Positions 24,701 to 37,007 of a DNA stretch of 64,000 nucleotides are shown piece after piece. The stretch spans positions 1,161,694 to 1,225,693 of the forward strand of contig CM030936.1 in the NCBI GenBank assembly GCA_018136815.1. Direction: 5' to 3'. Origin of the DNA: Isochrysis galbana. Lineage: Eukaryota > Haptophyta > Isochrysidales > Isochrysidaceae. Position 1 is the first letter of the stretch; each line of letters opens with the position of its first letter. Both the position numbers and the translations under genes were made by a program. The notes under the pieces were generated by a model. That model saw only the letters and a program-made list of their open reading frames with translations. It did no database searches and was not told where the DNA came from.

Positions 24701-26716
24701 GCTGGCGGTTCATCAGATGGGCGAGCGCTCGCTCCTCGCAGCTCGATTCCGCTGCGGCGAGTAGCTCCGCCCATGCGCCGAACGCCCGGAGGAGCGGCCC
24801 GCGCAGCCCGGCCGCCGCCCGGCCCATCATGCTGTGTGCCTCGCGCAGCCTCTCCACGATGTCGTGCCACTTGCGCCAAGCCTTGCACAGCGAGCTGCTG
24901 CGCAGCGAGACGGTGGCGCGCCGCAGGCGCTCGCGTCCGGCGCCTAGCGGGCGCCACGAGTTCAGCGCTCGCCGGATAGCACGCCCATGAGGAGAGAAGG
25001 CAGCGAGTGCGGCGGCGACGCGCTGCCGGCTCTGCAGTGCGGACGCTGTCCAGGCCATGATGGAGCACAGCCCGCGCGACAGGTCGAGGCTGAGACCGCG
25101 AGCGAGCGCGCGCCGCTGGAGGTGGATCTCTACCGCGCGCTCGGTCCACCTCCTCCACGCGCCCGCACAGCCACGACCTTGCAACGTGAGCAGCGCCTGC
25201 TCAATCTTGCGCTCACGCAAGAGCGCGGCCTCAAACGAGTGCTGCCAAGTCGTCCAGCCCTTGGCGAGCTGGCGGTGGACGCAAAAAGCGGCGCTATGCC
25301 GCAGGCGTGCCACAGCCGAACGCCGTGTACGCGCGAGCGAACACCACGTGTTGAACCCCGCCCGCGCCTGCGAGAAGCAGAGCGAGCGAAGGGCGCCTGA
25401 TGCCCGCGCGACACGCTCTCGCTTGGACACCGCCTTGCAGCGCCACGAGGTGAAGGCACGTGTGTAAGTCGCGCTGCGCAGCCGCATGGCTGCCATGCGC
25501 GTTCGTGCAGCGCTGCGCGCGGCTGCGCGGATCGCGTTGACGCCGCGGCTCTCGCCCCGCTGTGTCCAGTGCGCGAGCGCCTCCCGTGCGCGCGAAAGCT
25601 TCGCCCGCCGCTCATCGCGCCAGAACAAGAAGGTAGCGGCCGCATTGGCGTGGATGAACCGTCGGAGGATGAGCGCCATCCGGGCGCGAACGATCCGGTT
25701 GTCGTGGATGAGGCAGCGCCATGAGACGTAGGCGCGGCGACGCGCGCGCCAGAGGAAGCTCATACCAGCCATCAGCACCAGGCGCTCCTGACGCAGTCGC
25801 TCGATTATGCGGCGCGCAAAGCGCCGGAAATGTGCACGCATTACAACTAGCAGAGCAACATGCGTGCGCGTTAGCCGCTGCTGCCACTTGCGAAACTTAT
25901 GCAGCGTGCGGAGGAGCCGTGTCCTGAGACCCAGGGTTGCGCGCTGGCGGTAGAGCAGCCACTTGACCCACGCGAGGCGCTCATGGTAGCAGCGGGCGCG
26001 GGCGACGATGTAGTGCAACCGGTCGAGCTTCCACGTCCGCCGCTTCCATCGCTTGAGACCAATCCAGATCTCCGGGTGGGTCCAGCGATGCAGCACCTCG
26101 ACGAGCTTGCGCTCCCAGAGAGTGAGCACGTGCTGCACATCCTCGGTCCGCAACCCAGGCTTCCAGCAGGCACGCAACAGGCTGTTGCGGAACAGGGCGG
26201 CATTCTCCTCGTCGATGAGTTTGGCGTTGGACGTGTTGATGAGCGGGGCGCTGCTCGTGTACGATGCGAGCGTGGGCGAGCCGACGAGTACCTCGCCCGG
26301 GCGGCGGAGTGGCGGCGTGCGTGGCGCGCCGCCATGCCCGCACTCCTCCACTGGCGTGCCAAGCCCACCGCGCGCGGCCGGCCTCTCAAGCCCTGTAAAG
26401 AGCGGGTGGGAGGGGGGGCGTCAGAGGGGGAAGAGACGGGGTTCCGTTCAGTTGTCTGCGCTCCTCCCCTCTTGCTCTGCCGGGGGGGGGGAGGGGGGGG
26501 GAGGGAAGTGTCTGTGCGCCGCGGCATACCCGGGACGGCGGCGATGAATGGCCTGCCCCTGACCGAGTAGACCTCGTGCCTGAAGCCTCGCGCCGCCGTC
26601 TCCCCGAGCTGCGAGAGAGGGACAGGCCTCTCCTCCTCACTCTGCGCGAGGCCAAAGCGGAAGAGAGACTCTACAGTCCCCTTCTTCTTGAAGACGGCGG
26701 GGCCGAAGATGCTCAT
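18732..26716 (-). CDS. Giant Sfi1-like tryptophan-repeat protein with CH-like C terminus, 2 exons
   Basis: Exon 1 is 26530-26716, starting at an ATG (MSIFGPAVFKKKG). A GT-AG intron spans 26393-26529 (137 bases). Exon 2 is 18732-26392. Total 2615 residues; the join reads AAVPG/LERPAARGG and keeps frame. From about residue 160 to 2480 the protein is a tandem array of roughly 34-residue helical units of the type hhxxAhxxWxxh with Arg-rich spacers. This is the pattern of Sfi1 centrin-binding repeats; known Sfi1 forms filaments at spindle poles and basal bodies. The last 130 or so residues (from ALTWREACSWLNSIG to the end) resemble a calponin-homology fold: W..WLN..G, LLRSLKEGLVYQELV, then LDIL. 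The size is several times that of yeast Sfi1. A basal-body or microtubule role fits the PACRG gene in this window but is inference. IQ/ASPM-like proteins are an alternative relative. Confidence 0.75.
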
Positions 26717-26719
26717 CGC

Positions 26720-27650
<931 letters not shown>

Positions 27651-27985
27651 CAGCTCTCTCTCTCTCCCCTCGCTCTCTCCTCACAGACCCTCTCTCTCTT
27701 CTCCTCTAAGAACAAGGAGTACTTTTATTACTCTCTCTCCCCCCCCCCAGAGCCTCCTCATTCACATCCCTTCCCTTTTGTACTTTACTCCTAGAAGTAC
27801 TTCCCACTGCAACTCACACTCTCTCCCTCCCTCTCGCTCACCCGCCCTCTCTCTCCCCCCTCTCCCTCCCTCTGTTTCCCCTGCTCTCTCTCCCTCTCCC
27901 TCTCCGTGGCGGGCGGGCGCTCCCTCCCCCCTTTCTCCCCCACGTGCCCTCCTCCTCCTACCGGAGAAGGAGAAAGCGCTGGAAA

Positions 27986-29582
27986 ATGATGATTGGTATG
28001 CAAGAGCAGAACCGGAGAGATGAGGAGGAGAGAAGGCAGAGGAGAGGGGAGGAGCTACGCAGGAGGGTGACCGAGGCGATGCCTCCCACAGGGTCGGTTG
28101 GACCGATCGACACGTCTCACGCCAAGACCTCCACGCTACTCACCGCTGGGGCTCTCTCAGGAGGGGCTTCCAAACTTCTCACTGCGCCGATCGACAGAGT
28201 CAAGATCATCTATCAGGTGGGTGCCGGCAAGACAGGGGCGAGAGGGTGAAGAGACACGGGAGGTAGAAGGAAAGCATGTTGGGAGAGGAAAGGGGGAGGG
28301 CGCGGGAGGCGAGGGGAGCGGAAGGTCAGGGGGCAGCGAGGGATGTGAGATCCAAGGCTTGCTGTTGCTGCCTTGGTCAAGGGTGCCGACGCACATGCAC
28401 ACACCTTTGCGAGCAGGTCAACTCAGACCCCCAGAACGCCTTCACATTGCGGCGTGGCATAGCCACAGCCCGCCGCATCGTCGTGAACCACGGCGTCGCT
28501 GCGCTGTGGCGAGGCAACTCGGCCGCGATTGCTCGAGATGTGCCGTATGCATCAATTGTGTTCTCCTCGTATGCTTTGTAAGTGTTCTCTACAGACGCGT
28601 CGGTGCTCTTTTGCGGATGTGCCTCAGACGCTGCACGCAACTCTCGTTGCAACCTCGACGCGTGCAAGCTGCACCTGACTCATGCCACCCTGCACATGGC
28701 CCGCAACTCCGGCCCTATGCAGGTATGAGGATGCTGTCCTCAGGGCTGCTGGCCACCCCGCTGGCGCCAGCGACGGAGGCACCGTGTGGAGTCGTCTTGT
28801 CGCAGGCTCAGCGGCAGGTGCCACGGCCACCTTCTTGACATATCCACTCGACGTGATGCGAGCTCGACTGGCCGCCGATTCCAGATCAGTGCACCAAGGG
28901 TGCGCAGCACTGCGGTAGCTGGAGCCATCGATGGCTACGCTATCACCACGTCTTTGTCCGAGGTTGGAGCAGACGTAGACTCGGTGGATCCGCGATCTCG
29001 CATGCAGGTACATAGACGGAGTCAAGCACATTTTGAGAACTGACGGCTACCGGGCCCTCTACTCCGGGCTCCGGCCGACGATCCTCGGCATCGTGCCATA
29101 CTCAGGCCTAAGCTTCGCTGCGTTCGAGACGATCAAGGTGAGTCGTTAACGATCGCCCAGGAAGGTGCCCGTCTCAATCGGCATGCGTTGCAGACGCCTT
29201 CTTAGCCTCGTCTACCCTCATCCATGCTCTTCCACAGATGAAGCTGCAGGAGTCGTCGCGCAGACGAAATGGCAGCGGGCCGAATGATCCATTGCCGCCG
29301 CTGACGGGCGCGCAGAGGCTTTTTGCCGGGGGGGCCGCTGGGGCAATGGCACAGACAATCACGTATCCACTGACTGTCGTCCGGCGCCGCATGCAGGTCG
29401 GAGGTGGGCTAGGTGTGGGCGTAGAGTACCAAGGCGTGTGTCACGCGCTGAGGTCGATCTATAGGATAGAGGGCATCGCCAATGGATTATTCAAGGGCCT
29501 ATCCCTTGCCTTGCTCAAGGGGCCTTTGCAGTCTGCCATAGGGTTCGCGGTCAATGACTATGCGAAGAAAGTCCTCTCATAG
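27986..29582 (+). CDS. Mitochondrial carrier family (SLC25) protein, 5 exons
   Basis: Exons 27986-28216, 28417-28577, 28723-28899, 29008-29137 and 29238-29582 encode 347 residues. All introns are GT-AG. The protein has three repeats of about 100 residues, each with two membrane helices, as in carriers of the inner mitochondrial membrane. Signature motifs: PIDRVK (68-73), PLDVMR (172-177) and PLTVVRR (277-283). In the third, the usual Asp/Glu after P-x is Thr. The internal sequences (GNSAAIARDVPYASIVFSSY, YSGLRPTILGIVPYSGLSF, KGLSLALLKGP) recall the SLC25A16/A42 and plant CoA/adenine-nucleotide group, so a nucleotide-like substrate is plausible but not proven. An Arg/Glu-rich N-terminal extension (about 45 residues) precedes repeat one. 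The third exon could end elsewhere; 28899 was chosen because it restores the HQGYIDGVKHIL motif. Confidence 0.88.
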
Positions 29583-30571
29583 CTCCGCCGTCCTCTCACA
29601 AGGCGTGGCGTTATGGGTCGGCCACTTCCTCCAGCCCATTCTGGACCTTAAGATGCAAATCTTGGGCACTCTTGTCGAACGAGCACTAAGCATTGAGCCC
29701 ACTCCCTGAAGCTACTCTCCACGTGCTGTTCATTTGTGTATGTAGCGGATGCGGGCCTCAAGCAAGAGACCAGTGGTAGCAGCAACAACAAAAGACATTA
29801 CCCAAAGAAGCATCGAGCGTATTGGAGGACTGCGCGCCCAAGGCGCCAAGCTCACACTAGCCACAAACAATAACTCGCGCCCGGTCACTCATCACTCACG
29901 CATCTTAACCGCCCGACCCATTTTTCTAGTAGGGCGGTCAAAAAGCTATTTTGACTTCTAAGGGTGTTGTGGTTAGGGGGAGAGCCGCCCTTAGGTTTCT
30001 CCCAAGGGAGCCTCTCTCCCCTTGGCTCTTCCTCCCCTCGTGTGTTTTATTTTTTTCCCGTCGGGCGTGCACCCTCTTGTCGCATTCATATCCTAGATGA
30101 TGCGCCGAGTTCCAGGTTCTTGTCTCCCAGGTCCTTCGCCGTGCGGCCACACGGTGAAGCTCAGGCACATCTAGGGCGGTAGGGAGGGTTCGTCCCGAGC
30201 GACCTAGAATTCGGGTTCTCGTTTCGTTCCTTCTAGCCTGTTTGTCAGGTACCCAGGTAAAACTCTCGTAAAAGAGAGAAGCGGGTGGGTCACTACCACT
30301 ACGTTGAGTCCTGCGGTCTGGGCCACAGTCCACAGTGGCTACAGTGTGATGATTGCTCAGCCCCTGCCAAAGGGCAGGGACTGTGGTTGATTGTACGGGC
30401 CCACCCCGGGGGGTGTCCGCGGTGGAGAGAGGGGGGCGCGAGGCCCCCATTGACCCCTACTTATAAAAGTAGGTTGCTTGTTCCTGTGCGTAACTGTTGC
30501 CCCCGTCGGATCGTCCGTCGCCCCGTCGCTCTCTTGTCAGTTGTCAGCATGTCAGCATTCTCTTCCTTGTT
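29583..30571. other. Intergenic region; TATA-like element at 30470
   Basis: No gene is supported. ACTTATAAAAGTAGG at about 30468-30482 resembles a TATA box and lies about 100 bases upstream of a dispersed repeat, so it may be that repeat's promoter. A TAGGGCGGTCAAA motif at 29930-29942 occurs inverted at 36544-36556. Confidence 0.35.
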
Positions 30572-31032
30572 CGGTCTGTCAGTAGGTTCCTGTGCGTTCC
30601 GTGATAAGGATAAGGATACGTAAGTGTAAGTGTGGAGAGTGTTGACGTGAGTGTGGTGTCATCTCGTCGGTCCATCGGAATCTATCCGTCTGTCGTCTGT
30701 CGTTCTGTCGTTGCCTTCGTTCGTCGCTCTCGTTCTCGTTCCCGTTCTCGTCCCTCGTTACTCAATATACTACCCCAGTACCAGTACCAAACCCCTCCAA
30801 TCCCTCAGCCCCAGCCTATCCATCCCGAATCGCCCAGCCATGTCCGCTCCGTCGTCGCGCTCGCCCTGGCCCAAGCCCGTCCTCCCGCCTTCCTCTGCTG
30901 AGGAGGTGGTCCAGCCCGCCATTCCATCATTCCATCACTCCCGGCCATCCCCGCCGCTCCGCCGCGCCTCCCGCCCATCGTTTCCCTTCCGTATCATCGC
31001 ATATCGAGCCAGTGGTCATGCTCGATCCGTCA
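30572..31032 (+). repeat. Dispersed repeat with gag-like start, frameshifted; twin at 43993-44428
   Basis: About 440-460 bases shared with 43993-44428, running from CGGTCTGT(C/T)AGT through CTGTGCGTTCCGTGATAA to CTCGATCCGTCA. Near its end an ATG (30840) starts MSAPSSRSPWPKPVLPPSS. This copy frameshifts about 30 residues in relative to the twin. Both copies stop matching at the same point, so they are 5' fragments of one element family or the duplicated edge of a longer one. Confidence 0.75.
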
Positions 31033-31096
31033 GAGTCATGGTCATGGTCATGGGTCATGGGGCGGGGCGCGGGGCGGGGGGAGGCAGGGGCTAGGG

Positions 31097-31280
31097 CCTA
31101 CATGTGAAACACAGCCAAACTTAGAAATAAAACAGCAAAAACAGTATGTTTTTTGCCGTCGAAAAAAAACAGTGTAAAAAACAGATGTGCGGGGTAGGGG
31201 GGCCGCCCGAAATAAAACAGCGAAAAACATATGTTTTGGGCCTCCGAAAAAAAACACTGTTCCTGTGTTTCACATGTAGG
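31097..31280. mobile_element. 184-bp MITE, hAT type, 18-bp perfect TIRs and 8-bp TSD
   Basis: Terminal inverted repeats CCTACATGTGAAACACAG (31097-31114) and its complement (31263-31280) are perfect. Flanking direct repeats GGCTAGGG at 31089-31096 and 31281-31288 are an exact 8-base target duplication, the size made by hAT transposases. The interior is made of AAAACAG/CTGTTTT-like palindromic pieces and has no ORF. Confidence 0.92.
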
Positions 31281-31288
31281 GGCTAGGG

Positions 31289-31950
31289 CGTCGGGCGTCG
31301 GGCCTGGGGGCGCGCCGGCGCCGGGCGGGGGGTGGGGGGTGCCCCTAAATTTCGATCATGTTCATTTGAGCCGAACCCCGAATAACAAATCCCAAAATTT
31401 ACCCAAACAATCTCAAAATTAAAAGTAGAAGCCAAAAGTCAAAAGTCAAAAGTCAAAAGAGTTTGGCGTTCGTTTGCCATTGCCATTTGCCAAGCTTGCT
31501 ACTGCTTGTACTGCCCACGGCGGCGTTACACTGGTCCTATACTGGACACTGGTCCAGGCGTGCAGGCATATACCCTACGGCTCTACTTCGTTGCGGAGAG
31601 TGAGGCCCGTCAGCCAGTCGTGCCGTCGTACCATAGCAGCAGCAATACTTCATAGCTAGTAATAGTATATTTAGCACAGCGGAGGCACCTTCGAGAGTTT
31701 TGCTTCGGTTTTTTTTTGGGGGGGGGGGGGGGGGGGGGCTAGCGGGGCCGACCGGACGGCGCGGCGCGGCCTCACGCGCGCGGCAACACTCCGCCGCCTC
31801 CCCCCACAAACTGACCCCGCAGTAAGAGAAAGGAACAACCTCCGGAGCGTAAGAGATCAACGCGACCGAGTCGACGGGAGAGACGAGAGAGAGAGAGAGA
31901 GAGAGAACTCTAGAGGAGAAAGGATACGGGCAGAGAGAGAAGAGTAGGAA
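31289..31950. other. Spacer with short tandem repeat and poly-G
   Basis: A short AAAAGTC tandem lies at about 31433-31460 and a poly-T/poly-G run at 31710-31738. GA repeats at 31884-31908 lie upstream of the myotubularin gene. Confidence 0.4.
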
Positions 31951-31979
31951 CAAAGCAGAGGAGAGCTGAAGCGGTGGGA

Positions 31980-31990
31980 GAAGCTCTCTC

Positions 31991-32030
<40 letters not shown>

Positions 32031-32095
32031 CTCCCCCCCCCTCCCCCCCCTTCCTTCTCTCCCTCTCTCTCCGCTCTCTGCTTTTCCTCAGTTAG
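31980..32095 (+). promoter_or_regulatory. Pyrimidine tract ending in an acceptor-like CAG before myotubularin
   Basis: A (CT)n plus C-rich tract (31980-32080) ends with TGCTTTTCCTCAG at about 32080-32092, which looks like a 3' splice site. The ATG follows 41 bases later at 32133. Confidence 0.45.
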
Positions 32096-32132
32096 GCACG
32101 CCTCGATCGCGGCCGTCGCCGCGTACCATCCG

Positions 32133-34675
32133 ATGAGCGGCTCGACCTCTGCGCTGCTCAGCCAGCTTGGGCTAAGCGCCCCTCGGCCGGCGCCTCCTCT
32201 CTCTCTCTTCGGTGACGAAGAGCTCTCTTCCACGGCTCTGGGCGCACCCGCGGCTGCGCCGCCGCCCTCACGACCACCACCCCCGCCGCTGGCTACCGCC
32301 GAGCCCCACATCGCGCACAGTCTTTCGGCCAGTCTGCTGGTTGTGCCGGCGGCCGCCTCCGCGCTCGCTGACCCGCTCTCATCCCTTGCCTCCAGCTCTG
32401 ATCCTGTGACACGGACCTCTGAGGCGCCAACAACGGGCAGAGAGCGGGCACGTGAGGAGATTCATGTACTCCCTACCCGCGAGCATGCCGCACCGCCCGG
32501 GCTTCTTCCGGGCGAAAGGCTCAACGCGGCACCTGTTTTGGCGCGCCGACTCGCCGACGTCGCATTGCAGGCGGCAACCAATGAGTTTGGAGTGGCGGCC
32601 TCGTTGCCACCGGTGCCGGGGCGGCTTTACGTGACAAACTGGCGGATGATCTGGGAAGCCACGGCATCGTCCGCCGTCGCCGACGAGCTTCCCGCCGTCA
32701 ACTGCCGCAGCGTTTCTATCCCTTTCTATTCAATCGACCGCTTCATTAAGTACAAGGAACGCTCCAACTCGATGGTACGGCCAGGCGACACTGAGATCTT
32801 CGCCCGGGTCTTCTTGAAGTACGGCGCCGTCCCAGCGCTCGGCGTATTGGTGGGTGCGGCCGCGTTTGGCCGGCTGTCGGCCACCATCCGCGACGCCCGG
32901 TACCCTAGCTTTGACCGCATCTTCGCCACGCTGCACGCGGCAGCCGTGTCTACTCCGAGCACCATCATCAACTCGATGGACTCTCGGCTGAAGCCAGCTC
33001 TCAACGCGCCCCTCCCGCTCGGGCCACCCCAGCACGCCGATGGGGCGAATGCGGCCGCCAATGGGGCACCGGTAGCTCGGGCGAGCACCTGCCACTACGA
33101 CTACCAGCCAGAGGAGGAGTTCCACCGGCAGGGCCTCAACAACCCCCTCTCGCATTGGCGTGTGACACGGCTTAATGAGCGCTTCGGCTTGTGCGCCACA
33201 TATCCGCGCCTCCTAGTGGTGCCACGCTCCATCTCGGACGACGCTCTTGGACGAGCCGCGATCTTCCGCTCGGGCCGCCGGCTGCCTGTCCTCTGCTGGA
33301 AGGATGCATTTGGCGTGGCGTCCATCTCGAGGTGCTCGCAACCTCTAGTTGGCGTCGCCAACAAACGCTCTCCAGACGACGAGGCCCTGTTGCGCGCCAT
33401 CGCCGACACCAACCCATTCGGGGAGACGCTCCACATCATTGACTGCCGGCCCAAGCTCAATGCGGACATGAACCAGGTCAAGGGCAAAGGGTACGAGCAC
33501 CCTTCCAACTACACGTCAACGCGAGTCACCTTCATGAACATCGAGAACATCCACGTGATGCAAAAGTCGCTCCGCGTCTTCATCAAGGCGCTCCGGGATC
33601 AGGTTGTCAGTTCGTGCACCGGGGCCGAGTCGTCGGTAACAGAGCTGGAGAAGACGGGGTGGCTCGAGCACTTGCGGATGGTACTGCGTGCCGCGCGACA
33701 CACCGCGCGGCTGATTCATGTGGAGCGCTCATCGGTGCTTGTCCACTGCTCGGATGGTTGGGACCGGACACCGCAGGTGGGCTGCCGGACGGCTGCATCT
33801 GTGAGCGCACGCACGCGCTCCTATGGTGGGCCCGCCTGCCAGCATCGCCCTTTGTGTAGGGCTTATAATACCCGTACACTTTGACTTGGCCACAGGTCAC
33901 GTCACTTGCCCAGTTGCTACTTGACCCAAGCTTCCGCACGCGCAAGGGGTTCGAGCAGCTAATAGCCAAGGAGTGGCTCTCATTTGGTCACCAGTTCGCC
34001 AAACGGTGCGGTACCATCGCGCCCCTCGAGAAGGGCGCGCAGACTTCAGAGGAGGAGCCCTCACCCGTGTTCCTCCAGTTCATTGACTGCTGCTATCAGC
34101 TGAGCTGTCAGTTCCCAACAGCCTTCGAGTTCAACAGTCTCTACTTGGCGGAGCTCCTCCACCAGCTTCTCTCGTGTCAGTATGGCACCTTCCTCGCGAA
34201 TTGCGAGAGACAGCGTGCGGACATGCCACCAACCATACCGCTCTGGCCGGCACTCGCCGTGCCAGAGTTTATCAATCGCAGCTTCAAACCCGGTGCCCAG
34301 CTCGTGCTCTCGCCCGATGTAGGGGCAGTTAGGCCGTGGACGGCGTACTATTGCCGAGGGGCTGAGCGGTTGCAAGCTGAGCAGGTACCCGTGCTGGAGG
34401 GCCAGTGCGCTCAGCTTGCTGCAGAGAATGAGCAACTGCGCCGACGATTGCGCGAGCTGGCGGGTTGTGGGGAGGAGTGGGCCGAGCCTGTCATGGAAGC
34501 ACCTGTGATGGCGCGTGGCGATGCACCGAGGGTTTCGATGGTAGCGGAGAGGTATCGACGGACCAGCAACTCGAGCGCAATCGAGACGCCCAGCCTCGAG
34601 TCGTTTGTGCCCTTCGAGGAGGAGGCCTTCGTTGCGCGCTCATTTGAAGAGGACGCGACCGATCTGGAGCCATGA
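32133..34675 (+). CDS. Myotubularin-family phosphoinositide 3-phosphatase, 2 exons
   Basis: Exons 32133-33776 and 33896-34675 encode 807 residues. The intron (119 bases, GT-AG) falls just after the active site. The ATG at 32133 is preferred over 31974 because the latter lies in the CT tract. Layout: a Pro/Ala-rich N-terminal region (1-105); a PH-GRAM-like domain (about 110-270, with LYVTNWRMIW and IPFYSIDRF); and a myotubularin phosphatase domain (about 320-720). The latter carries the signature HCSDGWDRT with C539 and R545 intact, so it should be catalytically active. Members remove the 3-phosphate from PI3P and PI(3,5)P2 on endosomal membranes. A short coiled coil (QCAQLAAENEQLRRRLRELAG region) and an acidic tail close the protein. 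The 3' flank overlaps a repeat-rich area. Confidence 0.92.
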
Positions 34676-34907
34676 ATGCGTAGAGGTCCGGTGCCGTGGG
34701 CGAGCGGCTGGTGGTGTGGGCAAGGAGATGTTCTAGATTTTGAAGGGTGCGCGGCGGGAGCGTAGTGCTGCCCCAATGTGCCACACATCGCCCCAATCAT
34801 TAAATGGGCGGAAGCGGAGCCCCCGTGTCATCGAAGGTCCCCAAGCCTAAGATTTAGGGTATGTGTGTATGTGCGAAAACATTTTTTTGTAATAATATAA
34901 TAATTAT

Positions 34908-35048
34908 CTATCTTTAAAAAGACAGGGTCATGGTCATGGAGAGCGCGTCGCTCCTCTCCCTCTCCTGCCGCCGCGCCCCCCGCCGCGCCGGCTGATCGGG
35001 CCATGACCAACGACGCGCCGCCGAAGCGGCCGCGAGCAGCTGTCTAGG
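34908..35048 (+). mobile_element. Truncated retroposon start with imperfect hairpin
   Basis: CTATCTTT (34908-34915) and AAAGACAG (34918-34925) form a stem with one mismatch. It is followed by GGTC and ATG (34930), as at 16953-16977 where the same GGTC spacer is found. The coding remains include a PPKRPRA-like basic patch before a stop. The rest of the element is missing. Confidence 0.5.
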
Positions 35049-35131
35049 CTGATTAGGTGCGCACGAGCCACGGTCCGTGCGCCGGCCTCGGAACGCCTCG
35101 CCACGCCCAGGCCACACGGACAAAAAATTCC

Positions 35132-35770
35132 GTCCTAGAAACTAGGACCACGTCCTAGAAAATTCTTGGATTTCTAGGACTCTGCCGATCATGCCTCCAT
35201 TGTAGCCTATGGTGAGCTTATGAGACATCCCATCGCCTGGAGCAAACCATCTCCACAACCCATTCAACCTTAGCTCTCCCCATGACCAACTCTGCGGAGC
35301 TTGTCTTTGCTTACTTTTGCTACCACATTCACCATGCGGTGCTGCACTCGGGCGTCCGCTCGCACCAGAGGAGTTTTATTTTAGACCTTTTGGAGCAGTA
35401 GGCTAGCGGATTGGACACTTAGATGACAAAACCAAGCTTGGTGGTCACTGAAGGTCTGAAAGAGGGCAGTCAAAGCAACATTTCATCTCCTGGGGACCAT
35501 GGGTAGAAGAGCTCCCCATTGGGTGGTATCAGCCATTTCTCCCGTTTCTAGGACAAGCAGCAATTCCGACCAGGTGACCCGCAGACGCGTCACAAAACTT
35601 GGTGTTGCTGAGGGAATGGTGCCTAGGTACACTTGGAACATTTAATGAGGACATGCATGTGGTAACTCAATAGCCAAGGTTTGGGACAAAATAACATGGT
35701 ATGCTCATGCTCTCACCTAGCAAAGTCCGTCCTAGTTTCTAGGACTGGTCCTAGAAAGCTGGGTACCTTT
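35132..35770. repeat. Possible MITE with palindromic GTCCTAG ends
   Basis: GTCCTAGAAACTAGGAC (35132-35148) and its reverse complement (35729-35745) face each other 580 bases apart. Beyond the right one lies GGTCCTAGAAAGCTGGGTACC and TTTATCCG, which recurs inverted at 47479-47535. The interior shows no coding frame. No clean target duplication could be seen. Confidence 0.5.
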
Positions 35771-37007
35771 ATCCGCACAACACAAAACCCCATAGCCATA
35801 GCCTCCATTGCCACCAATAGCCAATAGAACATACATATACATAGAACGGGAATCGCACCATAAATAACAAGTAACGGAAACGAGGGGCAATCTTGCCACG
35901 CAAGATTTCGACGGATACCAACGATATAAGACTCGAGAAGTGCGATGTGCCTAAGTAAGTAAGGGAAGATACTAGATACGAAGAGGTCGCAAATGAAACC
36001 CGATGACCCGCCCAGAAGCAGGTAAACAAACGTGGAACGTGGGGGAGGAGATAGAGATAGCAGCAATTAGCAATTAAATATATTTGCATTTGCGAGGGCG
36101 CCTGGGGGAGCAGACGCTGAAGGAAGACTAGGAAACTTCCCCTTCCTTTCTTTCTTCCTCTTCCTCTTGCGAGAGAAGGAGAGAGGGCGCTCCATTGCTC
36201 CATTACCCGAGGTCCTATGCGTCCCCGCGAAGCTTTTGACCGAGAACGAGAGACGAGAAACGGCAGAGCATTATTAACCATTATCATCATAACTTTATTA
36301 TAACGATAAATGCAACTGCCGAACGAAAGACGAAAGACCGAAAGAGAAGCCTAACTAACAATTGTCGATTCTCGCGAATGCGAATGCGAATGCGACAGGG
36401 GAGTCGAATCGCACCATTTCCTGGGGGAGATTTTCGTGGCGGCAGGTGGCCCCAATTAGAGGGTTTTTATTGAGCATCGTGCCACGGTCAGATAATGCAA
36501 CCCAACCCATACTTACTCATAGTTGAAAAGCCCCTGTTTCCTGTTTGACCGCCCTATGATTAGTGATTAGTGACCGTGCTATTCCTGTCTAGTGAACATC
36601 TGCTCTCAGCCTCTCAGCTATTTTCCTTCTGCCGCAGTGGGGCGGGCTCAGGACCAAGGCGGATGAAGTCACAGAGATATTGTCATCGCTGCTCCCCCGT
36701 GCGATCACCGAACACGAGCTGAAAACCCAATGTACTCAATCAATGTAAGTGCATTTCGTAGTGAGATGTTTCGACTCAGCGCCAATTGCGCTCCGTAATC
36801 GGGGCGGCACCCAGCTGGAGGGTTAAGCCTAAACGCGCACGCCACTGTGAGAAGACACATCGCCATGGCGGTACCTCGGCACAGAGGTTCGACCAAACCT
36901 GAGACAGCCACATGCGACGCGGAGGCCCCGCCGACGCAGCCACACTCACAGAGACGCACACGCTGCCAGCATGGGAGTGAAATGCACGAGCGGAAGCGGA
37001 CATCAGC
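35771..37007. other. Intergenic region 3' of uS11
   Basis: AT-richer than average at 36290-36370. Short open frames only; nothing assignable. Confidence 0.35.

Noticed and set aside
35769-36290. Minus-strand ORFs of 117-173 residues with apparent hydrophobic segments
   Set aside because: Composition is erratic, there is no family resemblance, and they overlap repeat sequence.
29930-36556. TAGGGCGGTCAAA at 29930 and its complement at 36544 as ends of a 6.6-kb transposon
   Set aside because: Only 13 bases, no target duplication seen, and the interval holds an ordinary myotubularin gene and separate repeats.
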